64,000 nucleotides of DNA from Myotis daubentonii. Lineage: Eukaryota; Chordata; Mammalia; Chiroptera; Vespertilionidae. Every line of letters begins with the position of its first letter. Position 1 is the stretch's first letter. The DNA lies in the NCBI RefSeq assembly GCF_963259705.1, contig NC_081840.1, positions 151,774,282-151,838,281 of the forward strand, given 5' to 3'. Shown here piece after piece: positions 21,766 through 34,720 of the stretch. The position numbers were made by a program, and so were the translations under genes. The notes beneath the pieces are model-generated. The model had not been told where the DNA came from. It saw only the letters and a list, made by a program, of their open reading frames with translations, and did not search any database.

Positions 21766-24460
21766 TGGAAATGCATTCATTTGAAAAGTATTCCCATGAA
21801 TTCTTTATGCTTTTGAACTAGAGGCTGACCCTAGATTTAGCTGTAAAGGTAACAAAAAGCAAGAAACGCACAATTTGCAGAGTCTGGTCTGTGAGGCCCA
21901 GACAGGGACCTTTGAAAACCACAAGCCTGGAGCCATTACATACAAGCTACTGGACAGTCCAGGGACACCCAGGCCCATGCTGCTGGGCACAGGGAAGGGA
22001 AGGTCAGGGCTAAGATCCAGCCTCCTGCTGCTACCCTGACCACACAGCATCCTCCTGCCTCTCTGAGCACGATCGATCGATTGATCAATTGAGTGAAACA
22101 ATTCTTACTAGTAAGTGGCTTGTGGGCCTCTGTCATGTGCAGGGCTGCCGGCAGACTCCAAACTGCCTGGCCCAACACGCGCTGTCCCAACCAAGGCCTC
22201 CCTCCGCCTCCTCCTGCCTGGCACCCGTCCCCAGGCGGCTGAAGCAGCACCACCATTTACTACCTTCCTCTCGGGCTCCTGCTCCATTGTCAGGACATGA
22301 CGATGGCCCCACAGAAGTGCCCTCCTGGGTTTAGGCTCCAGAACAGGAAGACCAGGGTCATCCCTAGGTCCCCAGGTCTGGTGGCCCCACTATCCACATG
22401 CCCCCCACCCGAAGTCTAACAAGGTTCCAGCGACCACCAGACTCATTGGAAAACACTCTCCCAGAGCTTGTTTCATCTTTATTGGATGGAGGAGGTAGAG
22501 CGATAGGCTGATGATGAACCAGGAGAGATCATCACCTTAGACTCTCTGGGGAGAAGCATAATTCCTTCTCTGAGTGAAGGTATAAGCCCCAAAACAGTAA
22601 AACACGGACAATTTACTACTGTGGAGGGTGGCGGGAAAATCAGATTAACCTTTGAACGGCCATTAGCATGCTATCACCGTCCATCAAGCTTATTAGTGAT
22701 CAGTGATTTCAGACAAGGGGACAGGAGAGCAGGCCTATAGGAGAAAGCTGGTACCCAGCACAAGGATAAACTGGGGGGTTGGGGACGGGGCCACGTTTTC
22801 AGGAGGAGGTTCTGAAGAATGGCAGAGTGATGTGTCTGTGGGTCCAGCAAACTCCACAATTTTATTCCCAGTTCAGAGTGGTCTCGGATGGAGGCGCTCT
22901 CCCAGCCCAGGGCTCAGCGGGCCTGGCACCTCATGTTCCTCACCAGCTCATCTACAGCAAAGATGTTTCCTGGGGCAAAAGCTCTCAATTGACAGCAAAC
23001 AGGAAGAGAAGAAACAGCCAAAGCAAAGCATCCGTGTTAACCCAGCGCCAAGGAGCGGAGAGACTGAGGATGAGTGAGCAAACGTGTGGAACAAATCAAA
23101 AGCCGAATTACCGCTCTAACATTCAGTAGCATAGCTACCTAACAGATTCATCTTCGGCTGTCATTTTCCAGGATCTTTAAAACGTTAGCGATAACTAGTA
23201 TTTGCTGAATTCTTAACGAGGCTCCACGCACAACAGCGAAATCCGTGAGGGAAGCTTCCTGTGAGTGTCACCAAGTTAGAGATGAGGATGACGGGCTTAG
23301 GAAAGGCCAAGTGATAAGCCAGACGAGCCCCACATCCCTCATCTCCAACACCCCTCCCCTACTCTGAGTTCTGGGGTCTCACAAGGACCGGCTTTGTTTG
23401 CTTTTTGGGCTCATTTTTTCTTCTTTCCTAGACTTCCTATCTTCCCTGAATACACACGCACGGCTTAACCACAGGCGCACGGCCATGTGCCCATCAACAA
23501 TGCTGTTTCCCTCCCAGATCTGTTTTCTGTGACACTCTGCTCTGCTCCGGGACCCTGAGGCAGGCCTGGGGATACAGCAAAGAGAAGAAGTATTTTAAAC
23601 ATTAGAGCAATAAAGATAAACTGAACAAATTCTCTTCTACTAAATGCAGAGAAAAGTCTAGAAGGAAAAGGAGAAAACACCAATGAGAAAGCAAGCAATC
23701 GCACCTTAATATGGTATAAAAATAGCTGAAGCTTTCAGATGCCTCTGCCTGCCGGTAGGTTTAAACTCAGCATTATTATCTGCTCGCTCTGAGGCTGCCT
23801 GAGTAAACCTTTGTCAAGAGTGACGGTGGCACAGAAAGACAGAATGTCCTTGGTCCTGCAGAGGCACGAAACACAAACACCTCTTTCCCTCCCTGCTTTC
23901 TTCATCAAACCCAAGATTTTCTCCTGGATACGAAGCATAGCATAGTTGAATCTATTATCCTTCAAGACACACGTGCCACAACTTGCTCACCCAAGAAGTT
24001 TAAGATGCACTTAAGTCTGTATTGCTACTCTCGACACCCATGCACAGCACCTGCCACCAGGGGGCAGTGAGAGCCACAGGGAGCCCTGGCAATAGGACAG
24101 CCTCAGGAGCAACCATGAGGGTGTGAGGAATCCCCAGGGAGCCTTGCTGCCTGCAAGCACTTACAGGCAAACCTGTGACCTCTTCAGCTGCTGCACAGCG
24201 AATTTTCAGTGCCTCAGCTAATGTGGGGCTGGCAGACTGAACAGTAACATGTGAGAAAAATTCTGTGCCGTTGCTTTTTTGTTGTTGTTTTTAAGGAAAA
24301 CTTCTTTTACCAAACAACCCTAATCTTAGATTCAACATAAAATAACTAACAACACTGTTGACAAACCAATGCGCTACTACTGCACACTCCATACAGAAAA
24401 ATAAAAAGAGAAAAAGTATTTAATTTATGACACTACCATTTACACCTCCTTTCACAGAGT

Positions 24461-24509
<49 letters not shown>

Positions 24510-24582
24510 TGCTCTAAAAATGATCAAATGTAACACATTTAAAGACAAAAGTTATTCCCTATAAGGACAATTAAAACTAGTT
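21766..24582. other. Unique sequence with MIR-like remnant and (CA)n microsatellite
   Basis: At about 23175-23325 the core ccaagttagagatgaggatg and neighbours resemble MIR. A (CA)n tract lies at 24466-24506. Open frames of up to 124 codons (22703-23077) have no recognisable domain. No exon is identified. Confidence 0.45.
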
Positions 24583-24800
24583 TTGCCCAGTCAGCATGGC
24601 TCAGTGGTTGAGTGTTGACCTATGAACCAAGAGGTCACTGTTCGATTCCCCATCAGGGCACATGCCTGGGTTGCGGGCTCAATCCCCAGTAGGAGGCGTG
24701 CGGGAGTCAGCCAATCAATAATTCTCTCTTATCATTGATGTTTCTGTCTCCCTCTCCTTCTCCCTCCCCCTTCCTCTTTGAAAGCAATAAAAAAAAAAAT
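24583..24800 (+). mobile_element. Ves SINE
   Basis: The head is somewhat altered (gcccagtcagcatggctcag), followed by the B-box-like actgttcgattcccc, the body (gggttgcgggctcaatcccc) and an A-rich tail running on to about 24825. The flanks aaaactagtttt and aaaatactggttct look like a worn target-site duplication. Confidence 0.88.
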
Positions 24801-24825
24801 TTAAAAAAAAACACACAAAAATACT

Positions 24826-27465
24826 GGTTCTAACCTTTGTGCCACAACAAAGAACACAGGGACACCTTTTCTTTGCCTCATGTGGGCAGAAATAATATGA
24901 ATACTGGCCACATGAGCAAGAGCAATGGTTCAGTTAGTCGCATTCCCTCTGAGTATGCATACTTCACTCCCCCACCAAAGCCTGCCCAGGCTGAGGAACT
25001 ACAGCTTCTATTATTCTCTTCAGATATTCCAGCCAGGAATACACACTTTATTCGCTTCACTAAGTTACCTCCCTCGGCAGGCTCACTAAATCTGAGTTCA
25101 TTGGATGTGTTTAAGGCAATAGACCCTGCCCCAGGTAAGGACACTGGGTGGTCCAGGGTCCCCACGTGCTGGTGCTCATTAGTCACGAGAAGTCACAGCC
25201 AGCACAGTCCTACACTCCTTTCCCATCTCTGTCTACAGAAGCTTCACAACCTCCCTGAGGGGCCGTTTCTGCTGACATCTGATCCCTGACCAAATTCGCA
25301 AGCTCTGGGGGGCAAGCCAGAGTGCCCGGGGGCCACACACTCCCTGTCCTGGACCTAGCAACTGTGGCTTCTCCCAGGGACTAACTCAAAGGCGCCAGCT
25401 CCCCTTTCTGTCCCAAGCGTCTGGGACTCCCACCCTCAGGGGCACTGCTGCTGCTGTGTCGCCAGTGCTTTCCAGGCAATGTGACTTCCAGGAGCTCTTG
25501 GCCCCATCCCTGTTCCTAGCAGGTGCATCTGGGTTAGGACTCCCACATAATAAAGGCCGATGCTCCCAGACATCCGCATCTATTCCACTGGACCTGGTAT
25601 TTGGGAGCCTAAATATCGGAATTTCAGACGGCTGTGCTTGCCTAGGAGAATGTTTTCCAATTGTGGAAGTGAAAGAGAGAAGATTCTAAGTGCCTGCAAT
25701 GACCTCATTTCTGTAGCTAAGCAACCACTGTGGTGGCAAAAAAAGCAAAAAGTGTTTTTTAGCATCTTCTTCCTCTACAAACTGAATGCAATTTAATTTT
25801 TTCATGTCCACATTTTCAACAGTTCCCACCTGGTGAGCATGCAAATACTAATTCCCCCCAAAAAACCCCTACTTGTTCCATAATTTTAACATTTAGTACT
25901 ATCACTATTAAGCAAGAATCATCCCCCAAAAATACAAGATAGTCTTACCCTCACATTCACAAATTGAGTGCCACACAGTTAAATATCATCTAATGCAAAG
26001 AAATGTTTCATTTCAGGTTTCTGATCTGGGGGGAAAAAATGAACTGATTTCTGGCAAAGAGATAAACATTAATTATGTGACTATGCAAAATGCCTCAAGA
26101 AAAGTTAAGTAATGTAATCCAATTAGTTCTTTAAAGTGTTATAAATGCAGCTGGTTTTTAAGAGTAATTTGTCTATAATTAAAATTATCACAAAACCTTT
26201 AAAATTTTTGATACTGAAAGAATAACCATAAATGGATATAAAAATGCTAAACAGAGAGTTAACACTCAGGGTAATTCGGGTGATAATTTTAACACACGCA
26301 TAGTTATTTATGCCCCTGAAGCACATCCCTCTCTATGCCAAGGCTGATTTTCAAACATACGCTGATTCCTGGTAAGTGAAGGCAGCTTCAAAAGATGCCG
26401 GGATATCTAAAAATAAGATCTTAGCTCTCAAAAAAGCTGTAAGCGCCCTCCCTGGGATCACACAGCAATTTTCTCATCTGGTTTCAGTACAGCCGATAGA
26501 GGTTCCCGCCCGTCTCTACACAACGCGACAAATCCTGACCACTGATACAGGGAACTCCTGGATCTACTACACTGCACTAGCAGAGAACTGATTGATGGGC
26601 TCACATGCAGAGTTCAGCCACAAAAGCTATGGCATTAAGAACAAAGATGCTCAAAACGAAATTCCTTTGATTTGGGGGCGGGGAGGCATCTCAGAGAAAA
26701 GCTAACCCCACAGGATAGCTCCACTTCTGAACTCAGACAAAACTGGGCGGTTTTCTTAAACCCCTCGGGAAGTGGCTCGCCCACTACATGACAGTGGGGT
26801 GAGCAGCAGTTGCCAGAGGGTGAAGGTGGGCTCCCCAGACCTCCTGGTGATGTCAGGACCTGTCGACGGGTAGGCGAGGGAGCTTAATATCCTGACCCAC
26901 TTTCCTTGGAAACCAGTGAAGACATCATTTACTCTGCCCAGTTTAGCGACAACACAGCAGATGGAGGAACTTTTGAACGTCAGACTCTATTTTCTGTGTT
27001 TGAACGTGCCAGGCAGAACTCAAAGCTGTCCCTTATCCCTGCTTAAAATCAGCTGCAGATCCCCAAGCGGGTCATGAGCCACGCTTGGGCTTAAAGTACA
27101 CCTTCAAGGAGCACAGAACAAGGGTGCCACCTCCCTCACGACTGTGGAAAGGAAAAGCAGATTTGGGGAACAGAACGTGCACTCGGAGTGACACAGGGGA
27201 CGCTGGCCTTGGTCACTGCATGCATGGCTCTGTGTCTATTACATTCTGCCAAATCTAACAGCACACCCTCAGCTTTCAGGTTCAACAGTAATACAAGCTT
27301 ACCAATGTACTTATTCCCCCCAAAATCAGGGGCAAATTCAGATGTGAAGTCAATACTCGTTATATTAACTCAGGAGCTCAACAGAAGGGAAACGCAGGAA
27401 GCAGAAGGAAGAGGCGCACCGGAGATGGGCAATTCCTCCAACGGGGCAGTGACTATGGTGTTAGG
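24826..27465. other. Unique sequence, no gene recognised
   Basis: The longest open frame is 150 codons at 24837-25289 on the + strand. Its translation contains a Pro-rich stretch but no recognisable family, and its start overlaps DNA next to a SINE tail. 25780-26330 is notably AT-rich. No repeat family is recognised with confidence. Confidence 0.45.
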
Positions 27466-27677
27466 CAGCGGTTCTCAACCTGTGGGTCGCAACCCCTTTG
27501 GCGGTTGAATGACCCTTTCACAGGGGTCGCGTAAGACCACCCTGCCTATCAGATATTTACATTGCGATTCATAACAGTAGCAACATTACAGTTATGAAGG
27601 TGCAACGAAAATAATGTTATGGTTGGGTCACAACATGAGGAACTGTATTTAAAGGGCCAGAAGGCTGAGAACCACTG
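27466..27677. mobile_element. SPIN/OposCharlie-like non-autonomous hAT transposon, opposite orientation to the 19.3-kb copy
   Basis: It begins CAGCGGTTCTCAACCTGTGG and ends with the inverse of CAGTGGTTCTCAGCCTTC. The interior differs from the 19.3-kb copy: it has cagatatttacattgcgatt and cataacagtagcaacattac, an alternative interior seen in related hAT elements of rodents and marsupials. The flanks gtgttagg and tgtagagg share only part of an 8-bp duplication. The two copies share ends but not cores. Confidence 0.82.
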
Positions 27678-29808
27678 TGTAGAGGTTTCCTTGGCAGCTC
27701 AGACACAAAGGACACACGAGCCACCAGCTACTTTCTGCCAACAGAGAGTATGCCCGCCCACTGGCCCACAAGGACACACCTTTTCTAGGAAATAACCCCA
27801 GGAGGCCAGCACCGTGGGTCTCAAATAAGCAAGTGCATGGGGTCTTCAACACGCCCTATGCATCACACAAGCCACAGTGACTCCCAATTTTAGTCAGAGT
27901 CTGTGAGGGTGACACACACAGGGCGTCCGGAGGGACCACAGGACAAGGCCACACCCAGTCTGTCCTTGACAAGGTTTGGATCCCAGGTCATCCACACCGA
28001 GCTCCCGAATCCTCCATCCAAACCAACATACACATTCCCGCTCTGCACGGCACTATCATCAGCCTGGAAAAGGAGCTGTCCACACGCTTGTCAGCAAAGG
28101 AGTAGTTCACCCCCACCCGACGCTTCTCCTCACCTGGGAGATTTTAAAAGAAGAATGCAGAATCCAGGTGTGGTGGGGCATTCAAATGCCTGGGCCCACT
28201 GATTCCACTGACACGTTCTGACGCTGAACTCCGCCATCCACTGGTCCACATGGCTCTCTCGGCGACAGCTTGGAGCTAGTTCCTTTCTCGCTCCCATGGC
28301 CATGTCCCCACCTTGCTGGCCCATTCTCTTTCCCTGGAATACCTCTCCCTTTGTCTCCAGGTATCTGCTGTATCATCAAGTCTAATGTCACCAACCAAGG
28401 CAGATGTACCACTAATTTACCGCCAAGGCCAAAAACACACCTCTTAACCTGGGATATCCCTCGATGATATAAGTGTCCCATTTCATAGACGCTAAATAAA
28501 AATAAATTAAAAAGGAAGAGAGGCGGAGGGGCCTAGGATCTCTGGGTTTTTTTCTCTGTGAAGATTTCTTCTCACCACAACAACCCTGAGCTCCTCCTCC
28601 ACGGCCCTCCCACTGCCCGACCTCACCCTCCTCACACCTGGTCTGAGCCGAGGGCAGAGAGGTCACTTCCGCCTGTTTACGGCATGCACCCAAGAGAACG
28701 GGTATTCAATATAAGTTTCTTGTTGGTGATGGTGACAAAAAATAACTCCTCCTTATACCCAGACTACGAGGGACAAAAACAGACAAACCAACTATAACCT
28801 TCTGAAAGGTGCCAACGAATGCCCATCATCACTGTCCATCAGAGTGAGGACAAAGTCAGTACTCCAAGCGAATCTGTCACTAATGGAGAGGCGGCCGTTT
28901 CTTTGATTGACAGCTTACAAACACACCTACATTACGCTGACTTTATCTCAAGGCACCCCCATTTGTGCTGATGTACAAGGTCACCTTATTAATAACCAGC
29001 AGCCGTCTCACAGATGCTTGTCAACAATAAGCCTGCACGTGCTGCAACACTGCGTGACGTCTAAAAGTCAAAGGAAACCTGGAAACCTCCTCAGTGCAAT
29101 TTTACTGAAAAGAAATACAACATCACAACGTGAGTGAAGTTGTGTCGCTCCTCCATCTCAAGAAATTCAAACCCACCACCAAGACCTCCACGATCTTTGC
29201 CAAGTTTGGGGCAGAAGAAGGGAATTTTATGGGTTAAGGAAATCACCCATGTCCACTGGCTCCCAAATCAGGCCATCCACACAACTCGAGGTGATCCAAA
29301 GGGGCTGCAGCGCCGGGACAGGCTGGGGCCCCAGGTGACCGTAAACAACGGTCCTCCTTTCACCCCCAGGACCAAGCCCCTGGCAATGCTGTGACTGCTC
29401 CAGCCCAGTGATGTGCCCCAAAGCACCTCCATCTGCCCCTGAAGCCCTGTGTCTGGGGCGTGAGGGGCCGCCCTCCATGCCTAGGCAAGGTGCCTGCGTC
29501 TGCAGCTCCCACCTTTCCGTGTCCGGTGACACTTGTCCAGAAGCAGGCTGTCCCCTCGAGGACTGAGTGTGGTGGGAAACTACCAGTAAATATCCAGTAA
29601 GTTAGGGATCTATAAACTGCCCTAGAGGCAGTGATGACTGCCTCTCTTGTGCAGGAGAGGCCTCCCAAGGTCTAAAATCCCTGGTCTCCTCTCTTTTGAT
29701 AAAAAATATGTCTGATTCCAACAACCTGTCCCTCATCCCCCCTTGCCCTTCAAGCAAGCAATTACTATTTTTAAAAAGGTTCCTTTTAGAGGGACCCACT
29801 CTAAGTTT
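27678..29808. other. Unique sequence, no gene recognised
   Basis: Several overlapping open frames of 65-102 codons occur on both strands, none with recognisable domains. A stretch near 28310-28440 has the look of an ancient L2 remnant but is too diverged to call. Confidence 0.4.
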
Positions 29809-29816
29809 GTCTAAAG

Positions 29817-30037
29817 CAGCCGTGGGCAAACTACGGCCCGCGGGCCGGATCCGGCCCGTTTGAAATGAATAAAACTAAAAAAAAAAAAAAAAAAAGACCG
29901 TACCCTTTTATGTAATGATGTTTACTTTGAATTTATATTAGTTCACACAAACACTCCATCCATGCTTTTGTTCCGGCCCTCCAATCCAGTTTAAGAACCC
30001 ATTGCGGCCCTGGAGTCAAAAAGTTTGCCCACCCCTG
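29817..30037. mobile_element. Non-autonomous hAT (nhAT-type), copy A
   Basis: It runs from CAGCCGTGGGCAAACTACGG to the inverse of CAGGGGTGGGCAAACTTTTT. The flanks GTCTAAAG (29809-29816) and GTCGAAAG (30038-30045) are an 8-bp target-site duplication with one mismatch. Interior landmarks are gccggatccggcccgtttga, an A-run, and cactccatccatgcttttgt. The same family occurs at 48245-48457 in the other orientation. No transposase is encoded. Confidence 0.92.
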
Positions 30038-30045
30038 GTCGAAAG

Positions 30046-31559
30046 CCTATTTCATTATTTTTTCCGCGTCAAATCTTTTTCCTGGAAAATCTACATGGAT
30101 CTGTGAGCCCAGGTTCTGCACACAGAGCTAGTTGTGGACTTTTCAAGCTGCTTAACCAGAACCACTTCCTTGTCTGCTTTGCTAATAACAGGCAGATTTT
30201 TCCTTGATAGCCATTCCCCACTGCAGCCCCAACTTCTGATCCAGCCCCTGCCAGGGTCCCTGGCCCAGGTAACCATGGCCTGCAGAGACCAGCACTGGAC
30301 ACACTCGTGGCCATGGCATCCGGCTGGTCCTGTGGTGTCACTCTGCCTTCCCCACAGCCAGCTGTCCGGGGCCTGGCTGGATGTCAAGAAAGACGTTCCA
30401 GGGCTGCTGCAGCTGTGTGGTGACATGGAGGGGGAGGGGCAGCACCATGGATGGCAAACCAGAGAAAGAGCAGGGGCTGGATGGTAGCACTGAGCCACTT
30501 AATAGAGTTGAACCCAAAATCTGAACTTTGCAGGCTCGCGATCTGCTCATTCAACCACAGATTTGCGGTGTGGGTGTCTCCTGAGTGCAGCCCGTGCCAC
30601 AGGGACTGGCTGTGCCAATAAACAAAATAGGTGTGTCCCTCCCGCCCAGAGCCACACTCGGTGGGAAGACAGACAGACAAGCCACTCGGACCACTACGTA
30701 CATCACAGGACGGTGGCAGGGCCTCTCAGGGGCCCATTACATCACCTTCACTGTCAAAGCCAGTCTCAATCAAGACATCACCCAAAGAACTCTAACCCTC
30801 CCCGGACTGTGAGTGCAGAGAGGACCAAATGGTCTCTCACTGCGTTGAACACTTTCTGGGCCTGCACCCAGGGACAAAGGCCTGGGGTGTCTCCTCTCCT
30901 CTCCTCTCCTCTCCTGGTCCTCACACCCCGCTGTGACTCTGGGACACTCTGGAAGCCCCGCCCTCTCTCCAGACTTTAATTTCCATGTTGAGGCTCTTGA
31001 AGGGTAGCTTGTACCCCAGGGAGGCTGGACCGCAGACACCCCTGGGACCGAGCTGGTGCTATTCTGAGCCACCAACTGCTACCAGAAGTGGCTGGAGATG
31101 AACTTCTGTTTCCAGAAACTCAAAATGTGCTGTGTAAAACCAAGAATGTGGGAGGAGGCAATGCAGAGAGTCCAGGATCAGATCTGAAAGAGGGCTGAAC
31201 AGTATGAGACGAGAGAAAATCTTGCAATTACCCTCATCGTTATAAAGTAAAATCAATGTAACTCAGATGTGTATCTGACTTGAGGTAGAAGAAATTTTAT
31301 AAAAACAACATAGAAAATAAACCATAACAAGTACGTTCTTAAAATCTGATAGTCACATTAATCTCACTGACAGCAGATCTCCGAAGGAGATTACTATCCT
31401 CCAATTCTACACGAAGAGTAAAAATTTAAATCCTAACAAACACAGTTCTCTGAAGTGTCAACATTTTATTTTTAAAACTCAGGCTGTATTACCTCTTCCC
31501 TTTCTCATTGTCTAGTAAAACAATTACTTTTACTCAGAAATTCTAAAACTTGCCAATTT
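30046..31559. other. Unique sequence with a short (CTCTC)n run
   Basis: A CTCTC pentamer run lies at about 30893-30916. 30555-30760 has features of an ancient repeat (cagcccgtgccacagggact, caataaacaaaataggtgtg) but is not firmly assignable. A 138-codon open frame at 30563-30979 and minus-strand frames over it have no recognisable domain. Confidence 0.4.
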
Positions 31560-32291
31560 GATATTCAACATTAACTATTTCTATTTGCAGATGTGATATT
31601 TTATAGAGAAACCCTAACAACTCCAACAAAAAATTGCTAGAAAAAATGAATTCAGTAAGTTGCAAAATATAAAATATAGAAAATAACTTGTATTTTACAC
31701 ACTAATAAGAACCTATCAGAGAAATTAACAATCCCATTTACACCATATCAAAAACAATAAAACACCTAGGAATAAATTTAACATTGAGGTGAAAGACCTG
31801 TACACTGAAAACTATAAGACGCTGAAGAAATTGAAGAAGACACAAACGAGTGAAAGATGCTCTGTGTTCACGGATTGCAAGAACTGAATTGTTAAAATGT
31901 CTCTACCACACAAAGCAATCTACAGACCCGATGCAGCCCCAATAAAAATTCCAACGGCGTTTTTAAAGAAATAGAACAATCAGAAAATTTGTATAAAATC
32001 ACAGAGACCCTGAATAATAAAGCAATTTTGAGAAAGAAGAGCAAAGCCAAAGGCATCAAGCTATCTGATCTCAAGCTATGCTACAAGGCTATGGCAATCA
32101 AACATCTGGTATTGGCAGAAAAACAGACACACAGATCAATGGAACAGAACAGAAAGCCCAGAAATAAACTCATGCCTAATATGGCTAATTAACTTAGGAC
32201 AAAGGAACTAAGACTATACAATGGAGAAGGGACAGGCCCGTCGATGAATGTTAAGAGAACTGGACAGCCACATGCAAAAGAATAAAACGAG

Positions 32292-32338
32292 GCCCTGGCT
32301 GGTTTGGCTCAGTGCATAGAGCGTCGGCCTGTGGACTG
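32292..32338 (+). mobile_element. Tailless 47-bp Ves SINE head with target-site duplication
   Basis: Only the tRNA-like 5' part is present (gccctggctggtttggctca through gcctgtggactg). It stops just before the usual 'aagggtcccagg' and has no body and no A-tail. The flanks aagaataaaacgag (32278-32291) and aagaataaaactag (32339-32352) are a 14-bp target-site duplication with one mismatch, and both equal the L1 sequence expected there. The insertion is therefore complete as it stands and was not trimmed by a later deletion. Confidence 0.88.
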
Positions 32339-32955
32339 AAGAATAAAACTAGCACTCCTATCTTATACCAGAAACAAAAGTTAACTCAAAGTGATTAAAG
32401 GTTTAAACATAAGACCTGAAAGCATAAAAGTCCTAGAAGAAAACATAGGGGGTAAGCGTGTGGACATCAGTCTTGGTGACACCAAGAGCAAAGGTAACAA
32501 AAGCAAAAACAAACAAGTAGGACTAAATGAAACCAAAAGGCTTCTGCACAGCAAAGGAAACCATCAACGAAATAAAAAGGCAATCTACAGAGTGGAGGAA
32601 AATATTTACAAATCATATATCTGATAAGTGGTTAATATCCAAAATATATAAGGAACTCATACAACTCAGCAGCAAAACAAAACAATCCAATTACAACAGT
32701 GGCAGCGGATCTGAATGGACATGATTCCAAAAAAAAGGCATACAAATGGCCAACAGGTACGTGATGCTTAACGTCACTAAACACACAATGAGATTGCCAA
32801 TGAGAATGACTATTATGAAAAAGACAAGAAATAACAAGTGTCGGTGAGGATGTGGAGAAAAGAAAACTCTGTGCACTGTTAGTAGGAATGTAAACGGATG
32901 CAGCCACTATGGTAAACACTATGGAGGTTGCTAAAAAAAATCAAAAATAGAACTA

Positions 32956-33961
32956 CCTGTTGCCGGTAACCATTCTGACAGGTGTGAGGTGATGCCTCAT
33001 CGTTAATTTCCATCTCTCTGATGATCAGTGACTTTGAGCATTTTTTCGTATGTCTCTTGGCCATCTGTATGTCCACTTTGGAGAAGTGTCTATTTACATC
33101 CTTTGCCCATTTTTAGTTGGATTGTTTGTCTTCCTTTTGTTGAGTTGTGAGTTCCTTATATATTTTGGATATTAACCCTTTATCAGATATATCATTGGCA
33201 AATATGTTCTCTTATACAGTGGGCTCCCTTTTCATTTTGTTGGTAGGTCCTTTTGCCGTACAGAAGCAAGTGCTGGCAAGGATGTGGAGAAAAGGAACCC
33301 TAGTACACTGCTGGTGGGAATGCACTGGTGCAGCCATTATGGAAAATAATATGGAGTTTCCTCAAAAAATTAAATATGGAACTGCCATTTGACCCAGTGA
33401 CCCCACTTCTAGGAATATATTCTCTGAAACCCAAATCACACATCAGAAAGAATGTATGTACCCCTATGTTCATAGCAGCACAATTTACAATGGCTAAGAC
33501 CTGGAAACAGCCCAAGTGCCCATCAGTAGATGAGTGGATTAAAAAGCTGTGGTACATTTATACCATGGAATACTATGCAACAGAATAAAGAAGGATTTCT
33601 TACCCTCTGAGACAACATGGGGGGACCTGAGAGTATTATGCTAAGCGAAATAAGCCAGTCAGAGGAAGACAAGTATTACACGATCTCACTCATATGTGGA
33701 ATCTAATGAACAAAATATACTGATGAACAAAATAGATACAGAGACATAGAAGCATAGAACAGACTGTCAAATCTCAGAGGGAAGCAGGGGAGGGTGGGTG
33801 GGTGGGAAGGGATTAACTGAAGAACTTGTATGCATACATGTATAACCAATGGACACAGACAATAGTGTGGTGAAGGCCTGGTGTAGGGGGTGGGTATAAG
33901 CTAGAAGGGGTCAATGGGGGAGGGAGGGGGATATATGTAATACTTTCAACAAAGAAGATTA
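32956..33961 (+). mobile_element. LINE-1 insertion with 5' inversion (twin-priming type)
   Basis: About 32956-33265 reads in antisense (ggtgtgaggtgatgcctcat, tgttggtaggtccttttgcc). From about 33266 the same L1 continues in sense (tgctggcaaggatgtggaga, then the 3' UTR) to an A-rich end at about 33961. The flanks aaaaatagaacta (32943-32955) and aaaaatagagcta (33962-33974) are a 13-bp duplication with one mismatch and belong to the older host L1. Inversion next to a shared junction is the classic product of twin priming. Confidence 0.88.
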
Positions 33962-34720
33962 AAAAATAGAGCTATCATAGGATCCAGCAATTCCATTTCT
34001 GAGTTTATATATGAAAGAAATAAAACTGGTATGTTGAAGAGATATCTGAAACCCATGTTCACTGTAGCATTATTATTAATAACCAAGACAGAAATAAACT
34101 AAGTGTCCATCAATGGGTAAATGGATAAGTGAAATGTGATATATAGGTATATGTACACATAAGCACACACGCGTGCACACACACACAGAAATATTATCCA
34201 GCCACAAAAAGAAGAAAATCCTGCTATTTGCAACAATAGAAACAGACCTTGAGGGCGTTATGCTAAGAGAAATAAGTCAGACAGAGAAAGACAAGTACCA
34301 TATGATCTAACTTATGTGTAGGATCTAAAAAAAAAAAAAAAAAAAAAAAGAAAATCCTAATTCAGAAACAGAACAAATTGGTGAAACTGGTGGTTGCCAG
34401 AAGCATGGGATGGGTTAAATGGATGAAGGGGGTTAAAAGGTACAAATTTCCAGCTATAAAATAAGTAAGTCCTGGAATTTAATGTGCAGCCCTGTGACTC
34501 TAGTTAATACTGTGCTGTATATTTGAAAAATGCCTAGAGAGTAAATCTTTAAAGTTCTCATCACAAGAAAACAAAAGTAACTATGTACAGCGAAAGGTGT
34601 TAACGAGACTGACTGTGGTGACCATTTTGCAACATACACATACACTGAATTATACTGTACACCTGAAACTAATATATGTCAATTTATCTCAATATAAAAT
34701 AATTTTTAAAGAATAGGAAG

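Larger units (their letters stand above)
31560..34720 (+). mobile_element. Old LINE-1 (ORF2 to 3' end), hosting two later insertions
   Basis: It starts inside ORF2 (ctatttgcagatgtgatatt, the region of the reverse-transcriptase active site) and passes landmarks such as aaaacacctaggaataaatt and ctgatctcaagctatgctac. It resumes at 33962 (gatccagcaattccatttct) and ends after acacctgaaactaatatatg near 34700. A poly-A run lies at 34327-34349. Frames are broken throughout. A 47-bp SINE head (32292-32338) and an inverted L1 (32956-33961) were inserted later. Confidence 0.88.
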
